From assembly GCA_018907035.1 (NCBI GenBank), contig JACCIC010000053.1, positions 1,833,001-1,897,000 on the forward strand: DNA of 64,000 nucleotides. The letters run 5' to 3'. The notes below the pieces were generated by a model. The model was not told where the DNA came from and searched no databases. It saw nothing but the letters and a program-made list of their open reading frames with translations. This DNA comes from Sycobia sp. Sy_11 (Eukaryota; Arthropoda; Insecta; Hymenoptera; Epichrysomallidae). Of this stretch, positions 49,463 to 62,399 are shown piece by piece; position 1 is the stretch's first letter; every line of letters begins with the position of its first letter. The position numbers and the translations under genes were made by a program.

Positions 49463-49506
49463 AATTGGGACGAACGTGAAGCTGGTCCCATGTTTAGTCG
49501 GACGAG
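49463..49506 (+). other. Candidate micro-exon (44 nt)
   Basis: A long pyrimidine tract and acceptor (TTTTCTTGTTTTGCAG, ending 49462) and donor GAG/GTAAGG flank 44 bases of balanced composition. Read in phase 0 it gives NWDEREAGPMFSRT plus two bases; with one leading base IGTNVKLVPCLVGR is also open. The conserved-looking GC level continues about 50 bases into the downstream intron. No family recognised. It could be a cassette micro-exon of a large host gene or a chance pair of signals. Confidence 0.3.
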
Positions 49507-49733
49507 GTAAGGCCAAGCGTGTATTGCCGATTGGGGCTGGGATAGAAATTATAGGCACACAAATACATATCCATTATGTTCTAACACTTTCCAATGTACT
49601 ATATGTAGCTAAGGATTATTGTATGCACTTTATACATTAAAATTTTTACTACAGAATCATTTTTGTAAGAAATTTTCTGTTAATAATGTGATAAATTGTT
49701 TTCTTCGAAGTCAACATATCAACTGGTCCAAAT

Positions 49734-49735
<2 letters not shown>

Positions 49736-49781
<46 letters not shown>
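49736..49781. repeat. (TA)n microsatellite
   Basis: About 23 TA units. Confidence 0.95.
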
Positions 49782-49784
<3 letters not shown>

Positions 49785-49859
49785 CTAAAATATATATAGG
49801 TACTTTTTTAATTAATGGCGCATTAGTCGCTATTCGAAGAGGATCTTATAAATAAATCG

Positions 49860-50380
49860 CCGATTCCTCTGTGTCAAGACACAGCCGCAACTCGGACAGT
49901 ACGAAAGAGCAGCATCATATTTGAATTTCGATTGAACGTGTGGATCAACGCGTAAACCGGCTGCACTCCGTACGTCTCGCGGCCTAATCGAATGGCCGTA
50001 TACGACCAATTGACACGAATAGGGCGTCTTGCCGTGCCCTCGCCGCGTCCCGGTTCTACGACCCGTGAATGGCTGGACGAGCGCCGATCCGCGATGGACT
50101 TTGACTTGGAGAGCTCGTTGGAGCTTAGGAATTGTCGGGGCTTCGACTGCCGGATCAAGAATCGCCGGGGAGAGGAGCCGAGGCGCGATGCAATACGCGC
50201 GGGTTTTATCGCTATATATATATATATATATATATAAACGTGGTACATGCACGCAAGCGTGCTCGCTTCGTGAACGTGATTTTTCTCTTTCTATACGAAC
50301 AAACTCGTTTCTGTAGGCGGTGAGGCGAGTGCTGGGAGCGGGAGGGGGATTGGGATTAAAAAGATGGGTCGAGCGTTGAG
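49860..50380. other. Small GC-rich island
   Basis: Balanced to GC-rich unique sequence with a TA tract at 50213-50235. Frames on both strands (up to 140 codons) overlap one another and run into the TA tract, so no gene is called. Confidence 0.45.
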
Positions 50381-51181
50381 CAAAGGTTCTTATACCATTT
50401 AACCGTCACGTGGTTTCTTATTTTTCGAACATAGTAATTACTTTCGAAATGCAATCAGAATTTTTGACAGCAGTCTGAAAAGCCATTCGTTTTATATTTC
50501 ATCTTCCAATTTTTTTTTGTGATTGAATTAAAGCATTTACGATTTTCCTCGTCGGATATGATATAAAATGATTTTTTTTAACCCTGCTAAAAGATCAAAA
50601 ACATACAGGATGTATATGAAAAATATTATTGTAAAAGCCGCGTAATTGTATTTATATTGCGTGTTTTATTTTTAATGCTTAAACATAGATGAAGGATTAA
50701 GGAGAGAAATAATATTACCCATATCACAAAAATATTTCAGTCATATTAATGTGGTCGTATAAATCTCCAATGCAAATACTATATATATATAGTTGATAAG
50801 AATTATTTAAAAAAACAGAATTATAATTAAATCAGTTATCGGGAGCGTTATTTAAAGTCTTGGTACGATATTTCTTTCATTTTACTCTTCTCCATGAGAT
50901 TATATATAATATTAATTTTATAAGAGCATAAATGATTGAATATTTCAAAGATTACAATCGAACCTCCTCGATTAATAATTTTCTCGTAATATGCGCCCTA
51001 TAAGGAAACCCTCTTCGCCTGCAACGGCTCAGCGACTTCACGTTCTACATATACTTATACACACATATATATATACATATATATATGTATATATATATAT
51101 ATACACACGCTTTTTCTCGAACTAACAAATGATTTATTTAAAACACTTGAATTTATCTCACGAGTGAAGTTCGTAACGCCC

Positions 51182-51219
<38 letters not shown>

Positions 51220-51830
51220 GGGAGAGATGCGTCGCGGGATACGTGAGCGCATTACTGCCCGTGGTGTAAAGGCATTATGAAAAGCCGCCGCGGCCGCCGA
51301 TATTGCGTAACAATCGCGAGGGCTTGCACGACTTGGGCGCGCGCGCGCCCCTTTGAAAAAGAGAGAGAGCAGAATTGAATCCCGATGGGCATAAGGCGGC
51401 CGGGGGTCTACTTTATATATACGTCACGACTCGCGCGACACGATAAACGTCCGAGAGACGGGCTTTTCCACACTTTTGCAAGGTGTATATCTACGTGTGT
51501 GTGTGTGTGTGTGCGCGCGCGCGCGAGATAATACGAAAAAAATCTTATTCTGCGCGACTCTTTGATAAATGGGGGTGGGCAGGCGGGATGAGGGGTCGGC
51601 ATTTTCGAAGTATACGCGTGACAAAAATTAATTCTGAGACGAGGTCGGATCGTGTTGTAAAAGCGCACTGCATCGCACGGGATATCAATTATAAGCGGGC
51701 TCGAGACTCGTACACATGTGCGTGGGCAAACGTTCAAAATGACCGAATCTTGGGCGGGGGGGGGGGGGGTTATCGAAGAGCACGCAACGGTCGGTGATAA
51801 AATGGCGTCACCACCTAGCATCGTCTTTTC
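50380..51830. other. AT-rich stretch then GC-rich island
   Basis: AT-rich up to about 51000, then CpG-rich with (GA)n at 51187-51214, GT/GC tract at 51496-51525 and a G-run at about 51757-51769. No gene supported. Confidence 0.5.
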
Positions 51831-51888
51831 CTTTCGGGTCGAATTTTTCGTTAAGCGATCAATTCTATCGTCCTAATGGTAGTTACCT

Positions 51889-51990
51889 TGCTTAAAAAAG
51901 GGCTCGCCGGGCTCGGCACACTATTTTCTGCGTTCAGGGTTATCATAATAAATCCATTTTTCATCACCAGTGACAATATGATGCACCATA
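51889..51990 (-). mobile_element. mariner transposase fragment (relic)
   Basis: Minus-strand reading gives HIVTGDEKWIYYDNPERR (51930-51985), the segment around the first catalytic aspartate of mariner transposases (TGDEKWI). A following frame in the same region reads AEPGEPFFKQGNYH, which fits the usual x-x-P-G-E-P only at the start. A TA tract interrupts the sequence upstream, and no full transposase remains. Confidence 0.6.
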
Positions 51991-52679
51991 TATATATATA
52001 TATATATGAGGCTCAGTTTTGAAAAGAAACAGAGTCACTCCAAGACGAATACCATAGGCTCCATAACGTCTTGAGAAGAAGTTAATAAAATAACTAGGAA
52101 CTTTAGACAAGGACGGGGTGACGGCCCTCATCATCTTCTTAGGTTTCAAAGCTTCAGCGACGATATTCATTAAACGATTGTTGTTTTCTTGATTTTATAT
52201 ATCCGTTAGCGGCGCCGTGAACTATATCAACATTAGTTTTCTCGTGTCCTAATCCCAAACTTATATATTAACTAAGCGTCTATTTTGTTAATATTATTTT
52301 CGGGTTTAGATCGCGAGTGCGAGCGAGAGAAAAGTAAGAATAGTATATCTTAGTCACACGTGCGCGAGAGAAGAAAGATTCCGCTGAATATCGAACAGAT
52401 AGATTGTGGTCAGTCCGTTCAATCTGCGAAAGGGAGCAGCGCGACACGTATACGTATGATCGCGCTCCCAAAAGTCTTTCTTGAGCACTGCTCAAAATAT
52501 TGGGTGTACGAGTATAAGTTTCCAGCAATTGTCAAGAGACGGCGTCAACAGTGGATTCAGGGCAGAAATATCAGACCTCATGTGTTATATTTGTAGATTG
52601 TGTATCTGTTAACAACTTTACAGCATTATTCTTGAGCATTTCATCCGGTGTCGATTATTTTATAGAACAAATTTATGAC

Positions 52680-53425
52680 AGGTTTCTAGCCAAATAAACG
52701 TCATTTGCGGGAAGCGCTACTTCTATTCTTTAATATGAGGAAAAGTACGGCTGAGGATTATCGTTTGCATTTGGAAACTTATGTGAAGAATGGATTTATT
52801 ATAACTTTAAACGTAGAAAATCCTATAAAATATTTACGTAAATAAGGTCATGCTCTCCATATGGTGGGATCCAAAGGGTACCCTATACTATGAACTGCTT
52901 TCAAGTGGTCCAAACTTGAACAAAAAATCCAAACAAACTCCAAACAAAAAATCACCAAAGATCATTGTACCGAACCCAGCTATTCGTTTGAAGCGAGCAT
53001 TACAGGAAAAACGGACAAAACATGAGATCTAGCACGAGTCCGTAATTTTTCATCATGATAGCGCTCGGCCACATGTCGCTGCTTCGATCAGAAGCTATTT
53101 GGAGCATAGTGGATGGAAAATTCTGCGTCACCTACCTTACAGTTCAGACTTGGCACCATCTGAGTACCACTTTCAATTAATACAGACCGCTCTTACAGGA
53201 ATATGTTTCGGTTCAGTAGAGGGAATCAAAAATTGGTGCAATACCTTTTTTCGTCCAGAATTCACAAATCGACAGAATGATGGGAAAAAGTTATATGTAG
53301 CTTCCGATGATCAATATTTTGAATTAAGGATAAGTAACCATGTTTTTATCATAAAGTTTAACATTTTGAAGAAAAAAAACGCTGGAAGTTAACTTGTATA
53401 CCAATAAAAATCTTTTCTTTCACCC
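52680..53425 (+). mobile_element. mariner element, decayed transposase
   Basis: Plus-strand pieces in the right order: HLREALLLFFNMRKST (from about 52709, N-terminal part), EEWIYYNFKRRKSY (first catalytic region, its aspartate lost), VMLSIWWDPKGTLYYELL (about 52847-52900), RLKRALQEKRTKHE, VIFHHDSARPHVAA (second catalytic aspartate kept, about 53041-53085), LPYSSDLAPSEYHF (third catalytic region) and VASDDQYFE near the end. The DNA-binding middle part is missing and frameshifts and stops separate the pieces, so it is inactive. Domain order and motifs are those of mariner (DDE/D superfamily) transposases. Confidence 0.85.
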
Positions 53426-56400
53426 TGTATGCGAGGATTCAGCGTGTGTTAGTTTCATACGAGTTTTACTAGGTAGGTAATATTTTTAATCATTATTATA
53501 TTTGTAATAAAGATTAAATTATTTTATTTAATGAAAATTTTAATTTATAGTAATTATTAAAACAATTCATTATTCCCGTTGTATTAAAGTCATCCTTCCC
53601 TTTTAGGTATTCTTTTCAAAGTTAATTTTTCCATTCTCAAGAAAATGAATATTTATAATTACAATAGCATCATTAGAACTGAAACGAGAGCAGTTGAAGG
53701 TAAGTTTGTGAATCATATAGGAAGATCCTACGGCCCAACAAAGTTTATTTGAAATTAACTTAAACCGTTTAGAGCAAACTACAAATACTGATAACGGGAA
53801 TCGATTCATATATATTTTGAGGGACATATCAGTCAGTGACTATCCGAAGAACCCCAGTTATAATATATATACACTTTCATAAAATTCTTCTGCTTTCCTT
53901 GTTCGGTGTAAGAAAAAACTTGTTTTCTTTTATCTTTTAGGCATAAGTTTTTTATTTAGTTAATTTTTGTGAAACTTTACCAAATATTTTTATTTACATT
54001 ATATTAGAATTATAATTTTATTTAAAAGTTTCAACAAGCGTATAACGAATAGTCTATTAATCTTATATTTTAGTATTTTCGTTCTGTTTTTCAGATTGGA
54101 AATATCAAATCTGTTACACCAAGGAGAATAAAACGTTAAATTAGTTTTATTTAATATAATGTTAAATAAGTTTCTTCAATTTTTCATGTCTCTATGTATT
54201 TAAAATTATCGATATTTTATTTATTCAACATATTCTTTTTACATTATACATCTAATTATATTATTAATTATTATTTTTTCGTTTTGAGTATATTAAGTGC
54301 TGTTAAACCTCACAACATTAATTTACCAAAATTTGTTCACATTCAAAATGTCGGTATGTGATGGTAGATAGACGATGATGTTAAAAATATATTTTTCTAT
54401 ATTTTCTAGGTAGAGAACGTTCGTTAACTGCGATTCTTAATAGATTCCGATTAAAACATATAAGTAAAGGGAGACTTCTCGTTTTAGCTTCCGATACATA
54501 TAAGCTTCTACGTGTTATAAAAAACAAGATATTTTACCTTACGAGTGTTATATATTATTATAATGATATTAGTTTATAAAGAGACTGGAAAAACGATAAA
54601 AATATTTGTTATTGTAAAGTAATGGACAAAGTCGCGTTGCTAATGCTCGTTGATCAGCGGTTCCACAGGAAGTGAACTACTGCTGTAGCTCTCCTTTTCT
54701 CGAAGCATACCATATCCGTAGACAGGTAGTTGCACTTTTTACCTGCTTATTAATCCACCGATAGAGTTGCTTATTTATTTATTTGTATGTGTGCATGTAT
54801 CATTCCCACAAACCATTTTCGCAACATTTTTCAACATCAATCGACGGAATTAGTTGATTTCATATATTTTTCTGGTCGTTAGAAGTTTGCTTTTTTTCGG
54901 CGATTAAATGAGTTTCATTGATATGGAGCACTTTTTATTCGCTGATAAAAGCCATAAATAAAATCGATTAGTCTTAATTATAAGTAAGTAGTTTATCTTT
55001 TTCTATACCTTTTTACGGAAAAAATGTATGGAAATTGGACACCCATCGAGCCCCTAAAAAACCTGGAACTAGTCATCCAAGGTAGATCCTGCTATGTGTA
55101 GAATAATATTATATTACATGCGTTAAAAGAATAAATAATCAGTTTAACTGTAGTAGTCGAAAATGTAATCAATGCCATATCAAAGATAAAAGATTTTGTA
55201 TTTTCAATCCGATTTCAATTTGCAGCAAGTTTTTAGTCATTATGAAGATTTTATGCTGATTATAACATACGAACTTACATTACCTTACTTACTTCTACTT
55301 TTGTAAACTTCTGCTTTTGTAAATTTCTGTATTCTTGTATAAAGTCGAAACACCTCTCAATGTATAAATATTCGTAAAACTATTCAAACATCGTCAACAC
55401 GTACTTCCTTGTACTTTTATAATAATTTTTTTTAATCATTATGAGCCATCAACTGAGTAGCGAATATTCTTTTACTTTAAGATTTTTATTATGTTATTTA
55501 TCCGCCTTTTCTCTCTAAATATTTTAAAAAGCTTATGTATGTACCAAAATTAGTGTGTTCTAACGACAGTTATTCCTTAGGAAGAACGTTTCGCAAATAA
55601 AATTTCATAGAAAATGTCTTTATTGAAAATTCGAGAAGGCAAAGTATTCGCTATGAAAACCTTCAAAATACTGCCGAGCTGGCCTCACCCTCCAGTTCAG
55701 ATCGCTCGTTTCCTGATTTTTATACACAAATTTTGTTGAAGGGTTAAAAACTGACCGTAGAACCGCACCGGATTAAGGACTGATAGGCGCGGATCGCGAT
55801 GCGTCTGCACAGCATACGTGTCGCAGTGCAGAATGAAATTTCACAATCTTAGAGCATTATATCAAAAAGGTTTATTATTCGCTACAAGTTCCTGCTTCAT
55901 GCTGTTGGAGAAAAACAGGGAAGAAATTTCATTTCAGGTATTTGAAGGCGTACCTGTACATTTGAAAAGCAAAAGGCCGTCAGATAGATATATATATAGA
56001 CACTACTAATATAACATACAAAAACGCAAATTTTTATGTAATATTCCCTTAATCAAATTCATTCATAATAAATACGATTACGCTTTTGAATAAATAACGT
56101 ATAATTCAATAGTAATAAACATAAGCATTATTGAAAATTGAATTATACATAGATTTAAACGCATTTGAAAATAACAATCGATATAAAATTATAAGTAATT
56201 ATACAATGGATGTTCTTTGTGTATTTATTTAGTTGGTAATTCAAATTTCTAATGGTTTAACGACAAAAATAGTTTTCAGCAAATAATACAAACATTTTGA
56301 TAAAAACCATCTATAGTGATTGTAATTGGACTGAAATCTATGTTATAAGAAATAAAAAAATTGTATTGTAACAATAACTTATTTAGATATCTTATTTTTT

Positions 56401-56500
56401 TTTTAAACACGTATATTGGAATCAGATAATTGTACATACATCGAACTAAACAGTGGGTCCCATTTATTATTGTTAACCATCAATCTTAAGACAACCACTT
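53426..56500. other. AT-rich stretch
   Basis: No gene, RNA or element can be supported apart from the candidate exon at 53607-53699. Confidence 0.45.
53607..53699 (+). other. Candidate exon (93 nt)
   Basis: A strong acceptor (CATCCTTCCCTTTTAG, ending 53606) and a consensus donor AAG/GTAAGTTTG enclose 93 bases with a single open frame (two leading bases) starting ILFKVNFSILKKMN and ending RTETRAVE. Base composition is AT-rich and no family is recognised, so this may be chance. Confidence 0.2.
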
Positions 56501-56908
56501 TTAACCCACCGATGAAACAGCCTACACATCGTGTCCATACAAAGCACAACGAAACGAGCGCGAATGAAGTCCTGTAGAAACAGTCACGTGCCGGCCAGAG
56601 GAGAAAAACGTGTAAGGGCCATTAATGCTAACCTCGAGGTGAACTCGAAAGCGAAACGAAACACTCGTTAAAAGGGGTCGAAGAAATATTTTCGCCTTAA
56701 CCGGCGACGAAGGATCGTGTCTGTTATCGATAACGGACCTGGGGGGCCAGATACACGGTGATGGGGAGGGGGGAGGGTCTCGCTCACGTCACACCCATGG
56801 ACCGCCGCCCACTCGCGATCCAACTTCTTACCTCGTGGCATGTCCCGATTATTAATAGTTCTCGCGAATTATAAATGATCGCGGGCGCGCGCGTGCGCCA
56901 AGTTTGTG

Positions 56909-56939
<31 letters not shown>

Positions 56940-57133
56940 CGGTGGTGGGGAGAAGAGAAAAGAGAGACCTCCTGTATGGACCAGCGCCCCGTCGATCGCG
57001 CCCACGCGATTATCGATTCGGAGATCGCTGCATTGGTCTACCTTTCTCTCGTTCGCGCGCCCTCTCGCGATGCAATTACTCATGCTCACGCTAGGTGTGC
57101 TCAATGCATGGAAGATGCGAGAGGGTGCGAGAG

Positions 57134-57168
<35 letters not shown>

Positions 57169-57400
57169 TATTGTAGTAAAAGCTGCATTCGAATTTTGCC
57201 GGCGAGAGAGGTGTTGTTCGCGATTGGTAAGGGGAGGGCAGATACGCCTAAATGCCAAGCCGCTTTCTCATTCGCGAGCCGCAAAGGGTCATTTAATTGC
57301 GCGAGATGAATTCGCAATGATAATGATTGCGTTGACTCGGTAATCGGCCACAGTCGATTTTGCATCGTGCACAAATTACAGGTGTATTTTTCGGCTCGGG
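56500..57400. other. GC-rich island with GA tracts
   Basis: CpG-rich unique sequence with (GA)n at 56911-56937 and 57134-57165. The 224-codon minus frame at 56784-57458 contains long serine-leucine runs coded by the GA tracts and is rejected. Confidence 0.5.
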
Positions 57401-59257
57401 TGTTAATAAAGATTATATAAATATATGATGCATTATTAGTCAACGTTGCCTCATTCACGCTTTTGAAGAGTTGTGCAAAATAATGAGCGATAGACCTGCG
57501 AAGTGTTTGTACACAAAGGACGTGTAAATTGTTGGAGAGGCGCTTGTGTTACAATAATCGGCCGAGATCGGTAAAATAAGCTTTGGCGTAATGATTTATT
57601 AGACCATCATAATTAGAGTTTATAAATCCATATTTCTTTGCTTTACGTATGAAAATGTATGTGCTGAGCTATTGGATCCATTGCATATAGAGCATTACTC
57701 ATTATAGAACAGTTTTGGCTTCGAATATTTTCTATAGATTTTATTACTTTCAAAAATATTTACGAATTCAGCGCAAAGCTTACCTTTATCTTATAGATTT
57801 CACTAATAAGAAGATGTCAGTATATGTGGGTAATCAATTTAGTATATTATTCAACGAGGAACCTGATAGTTTTAAAAATCACATCATGAAGTATCTAAAA
57901 TTTCAAAAATTTATAATTGATAGTGATTCGAAAAGAAACTACATATTTCAGGACATAGTTTTGATCTAACTTTTTTTAAGTGCCTAGTTTTTGTTCAAAT
58001 CCGGCTCCCAAAAGAGGGATTTATAAAAATATATTTCTTGTACAAATTTCATTATGATTTTATATGGTAAGCATGAGTATGACCTACGTGAACATTAAAG
58101 TATGAATGCTCTATGAAACTCATATCAGATACGTACTCGAAGATCTTTAAAATTTGAGCAGGAAATGGTATATCGAATCTTGATTATAAATTGATCGGAA
58201 CCTCGTGTTCAAATCGCACATATCGATAAATTTAATAATGTTACTAATGTAATTTATTTTTGAAAAAAAATAAATATTTCTAGAAACTACGTTCTAAATT
58301 TGATCTCACCAATAATCGATAAATACATTTTAATGATTACTCAAATGATTACTCAAGATCTCTTTCGTTAAATTAATCAATGCAACAACCACCATACATA
58401 TGATAATTTCAAAATATTTTGACATTATTATATATTAATTAACTGCTCTAAGCTTTACGTACTTGATACTTTCGTTATTTGTCTGAACCATTCGTTCTAG
58501 GCAAGAACTTGGCTGAACTTGTTTCAGCTGTACTGAAATCTGCTTTATATAATAAATAAATAATACTGTATGTCTGCCTTTACTCTCCGTACAGAGCTGA
58601 ACGTATCTAAATTAGACTTGAAGTCTATCTGAGATAGAGTTGTCTACAAATGCCTGAAACTGTTTCATCTAATCTGAACATTCCTGAATTGCACTTAGCA
58701 CATGTTTGCCTAACTGAAATTGATATTGCTTGAGGATTTTTGAATGCACATGACTAAACTGAGCAAAGAAAATTTGTCAACTTAAGCTTATTTAACTATT
58801 TTTTACTTTTTTAAACGATTTTTTTCCACAAGGTTTCGGAGCGTTTCATGATATTTATTTATGTAACATTATACGATCTGGATAATGTTCCCATACATGC
58901 ATATAATGAGATCAATCCCCGACATAGAAAAATTTGTACATTACAAAGCTTTATTATAATATCTTGAAAAAATTAATTTAATAGAAATTTAATAACCCTA
59001 ATTATGATTTTTTTGCCTGATGAACTATTTCGTGTCTTTTATCAAAGGCACCTAACCCAATCAGTTATACAATATTACCTTTTATATTATTACAGTACGT
59101 ATACGAAATGATATAAAAAATTACTTACGTTTTTATTACTCAATTATTTAAATTTGAATCAAATTTCTTAATTTTTTAGCCATCCGTTATATTTCAAAAG
59201 ATCATAATGAATTCCGTGCGCGTGCGAGCGCCGTACAAAAAATAAAGAGAAGCTCAT

Positions 59258-59260
<3 letters not shown>
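57400..59260. other. AT-rich stretch
   Basis: No gene supported; the 84-codon frame at 57715-57969 has no motif. The part at about 58480-58770 is unusually rich in CTGAA/TGAAC words. Confidence 0.45.

Positions 59261-59307
<47 letters not shown>
59261..59307. repeat. (TA)n microsatellite
   Basis: About 23 TA units. Confidence 0.95.
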
Positions 59308-59309
<2 letters not shown>

Positions 59310-59339
59310 AATATATATGTATATTGAATAAAGCCGAGG

Positions 59340-59900
59340 ATAATAAGCCAATTTATCACTCCAGCCAGCAAAAAAGGGAATACTAAATCTATCGCCGCGG
59401 AATCACATTTTAAAGACACCGGCGCGGTCCGTTTCGTGTAGAGGAAATCGGCAGCATCGGTGGAAGTTCACGGAATGACTCATTATACAGGGATCATACG
59501 GGAAAGATTCATTTCCATCCACGAACGTCAAATTCTCGCCTAGAATACACAAGTGCGCGGGCCAAGTCCGAATGAACTCCTCCTCGTCATTGCTTCTCGC
59601 ACGGACACGCAGGCCGATCAAAGAGACAGGGGGGGGGGGCGATAGCCAGGCGCGCGGCAGCAGTACGAGAGTGCGACATCGCGAGCCGCGATAAATGAAC
59701 GTTCGGACAGTACTTGGGTGGGAGGGGAAACCGAGAGGGAATGGAGCGAATAAAACGATACCCCTTCTGCGCTTTGCCCGCGCTCGACGCGCGAACCGCC
59801 GAGACGACTCGCGGTGCGATAATGGGGCATAGATTATGCAGGGTGTTGCCTATGTGTAACTGTGTAACTATAGACACACTTTCTCAAGTTCAATCGGTGA
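59340..59900. other. Small GC-rich island
   Basis: CpG-rich unique block with a G run at 59630-59639. Overlapping frames occur on both strands; no gene called. Confidence 0.45.
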
Positions 59901-61130
59901 AAATCGATTCACTGTTTTAAAACGACTGAAATTTTTCACTGTTTTGACTGACTTATAATTTTAAAGAGAACAGTGGCAGATGCTTAACGATCAGACGAAG
60001 CTGCGTCCAAAGTCAATGAGTCATTTGGCCAGTTGTAGAAGAACGCGTCAATGTTGCCCATTAAATGGAAATGTCCATTTGTCGTTAACATTCGAGGCTC
60101 TGGTAAATTCAGATGATTGGCGGAGTCTTTGGGGCAGTTCCGGTTCTACAGTACGTGGAACAAGGTGATGCATCGCGCCTTTAAAATAACAAAGAAGCAC
60201 TTGAAATATGTTATAAATATATAAAAGTTCAATTTTCAATCATAAATGGACATTATTACCTATAATTTGAATGGCTTAAGTCACATTTCAATGTACATGT
60301 TTTAAAACTCTCATAGGAAGTATACGTTCAAGTCCAAATTCACTGACCCTAGCATTTTTATAAAACTGATGGATCAAATGACCTCAATTTGAGGATGCAT
60401 CATATTTATATTATATTCATAATATCTCGTATCATACTTATAACCTACTTGCAATGTTTTTTCTTTTATTTTGTATCGTAAAGGTTGCGTGTTTTCTGAA
60501 GAAATTTATCCATTATATAGAAAGCGCGGAATTCTCACTGCTGGACAGAGGTAGCTATTGTAATTTTGAATTTCAATGCCATCACAATGCTCGCGTAGAA
60601 ATTTTAGGCATGATCCATACATTTATACCGTATTAGGATTCTATTTCACGGATGTTTTCCTGTATAGATAAATCTATCCGGTATCCAATCAAAAACCGTG
60701 AGAAAATCTCGAATATCTCTGGAGCTTCGTTTTCATTAGATTTTCCAATTGGAATACTTAATGTTCTTCTAGTCAAATCACTAAGAAGTATAATTTAAGG
60801 GAATTCATTCTCGATTCTCGAGAGAAATCATAATTTTTCTAATATCTGTTTAACTGTATAAACTATATATAATAAAAAGCAGAAAATATAAAGTTTTTTT
60901 AATCAGGTACAATGCTTAAATCTGTCGTCTTTTATTATAGATAAATGATAATCAGTCTGATTTTTTAGAATTTGAGAATTATTTAATCAAATTCTTTATT
61001 ATAGATTTCATGATCTACTAATGGAATAGATCTTATTCAATTCAGGGATTTCCTGGCACTAATCGCGCATAACAGTATACCATTTTTTTGGAAAAAAAAA
61101 AAAAAAACAATGTTGTCCACTTCGTCCTAC
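59900..61130. other. AT-rich stretch with one balanced patch
   Basis: At 59980-60180 the sequence is balanced and open on both strands (62 and 63 codons), with no recognised motif. The rest is AT-rich and featureless. Confidence 0.35.
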
Positions 61131-61686
61131 CCGCTACTCTACAGCTTATCACAAAATTCTCCGCCGATCTTCACAATTTCTCCACCCCTTCCCAATAGGA
61201 TCCGGTACACGAGACCTTTGCAATTGGCTTAATAACTTAAGCGCATGTAAACCATTTTCAATGTTTCCCAAAAATGTACGCTACCGCGTCCATAGTTACA
61301 TATAGTCGGCATACGGTGTCGGTACTGCACGCACACATACGCATACAATGCATACAGGACGACTCCCCCCCCCCCGAAAGCCTATGGCCGCATCGCCGCC
61401 GTCCACGAGCGCCCGTTATTATTATTGCATAGCGCGTTAAGCGGGCGTAGGAATTTACACGCCGAGACAACAAATACGCCCCATAAATATAAATCCGCCG
61501 CGCGGGACCGGATGGCCCGCCGGACGGGACTTCGCGACGCGAAGGGGGAGGGGGACGCGAGATCGGGCCGTAGGGAGGGCAAACTCCTGCATATGTATAT
61601 ATATAGGGGCTATTATCACCTTATGGTTATTTAAGTAGCGCAAATAAATAACCGATCGTTACATAAGTGCGAGACGGAGAGCGAGA

Positions 61687-61718
<32 letters not shown>

Positions 61719-61880
61719 TGAAATGAGAGATGAGGGGCGGAGGGGGCTGATCATTTTTAACGGCCACATCATACGCGTGCGCGCGCGCGCGCCCGGATAC
61801 ATTATGACAACGCTTTATGTCACTTTATTCCTTCGAGCCGCTATTACGTCTTTTTCCCTGTTTTTTTTTTATTTCCCTTC

Positions 61881-61888
<8 letters not shown>

Positions 61889-61927
<39 letters not shown>
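61889..61927. repeat. (CT)n microsatellite
   Basis: About 19 CT units. Confidence 0.95.
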
Positions 61928-61932
<5 letters not shown>

Positions 61933-62049
61933 AGCCTCCTCGTTTCCCCCTTCTCTTCATTGATTGGCGTAATAAGTTACAAACGATCAAGGCGCTCGGG
62001 TGGTGGTTACAACTGCCGACCATTACTGTATATCGGAATCGAGCGCATT

Positions 62050-62051
<2 letters not shown>

Positions 62052-62100
<49 letters not shown>
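62052..62100. repeat. (AT)n microsatellite
   Basis: About 24 AT units. Confidence 0.95.
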
Positions 62101-62108
<8 letters not shown>

Positions 62109-62308
62109 ATATAATATAAATCTATTAAATTAGACTTTACACAACCACCGTGGGAAGGTGGTTTTGGAGGGGGTGGGGGGAAGTGGCGGGAATAATTTAG
62201 TATAAACCGCCGTGTATTTCGCACGTATACTTATATACATATATTATATATATATACATATATATACGCGTGATGATGCTTTATGGCTCTATTACCGCGG
62301 TGAAGATC

Positions 62309-62353
62309 ATCTCCTCCTCTCTCCCTCTCTCTCTATCTCCCTCTCTCTCTCTA

Positions 62354-62397
<44 letters not shown>
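62309..62397. repeat. (CT)n-rich tract
   Basis: Interrupted CT tract with TA and CC interruptions, purely CT over the last 35 bases. Confidence 0.9.

Positions 62398-62399
<2 letters not shown>

Noticed and set aside
49416..49640. Resemblance to copia-type retrotransposon protein (a stretch ending L-S-N-V-L-Y-V-A-K)
   Set aside because: Only one short match to the common N-V-L-Y-V-P motif and no other retroelement part nearby; too weak to call.
56784..57458. 224-codon minus-strand frame
   Set aside because: Two long serine-leucine runs come from GA microsatellites, and no recognisable domain exists elsewhere in it.
57715..57969. 84-codon plus-strand frame
   Set aside because: AT-driven, lysine/isoleucine-rich, with no motif, promoter or splice signs.
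57985..58010. tRNA-like T-arm sequence GTTCAAATCC
   Set aside because: The flanks do not pair into a T-stem and no A- or B-box or anticodon arm is present.
59980..60239. Short frames open on both strands
   Set aside because: No recognised family. It could be a repeat-derived fragment, but that needs a genome search.
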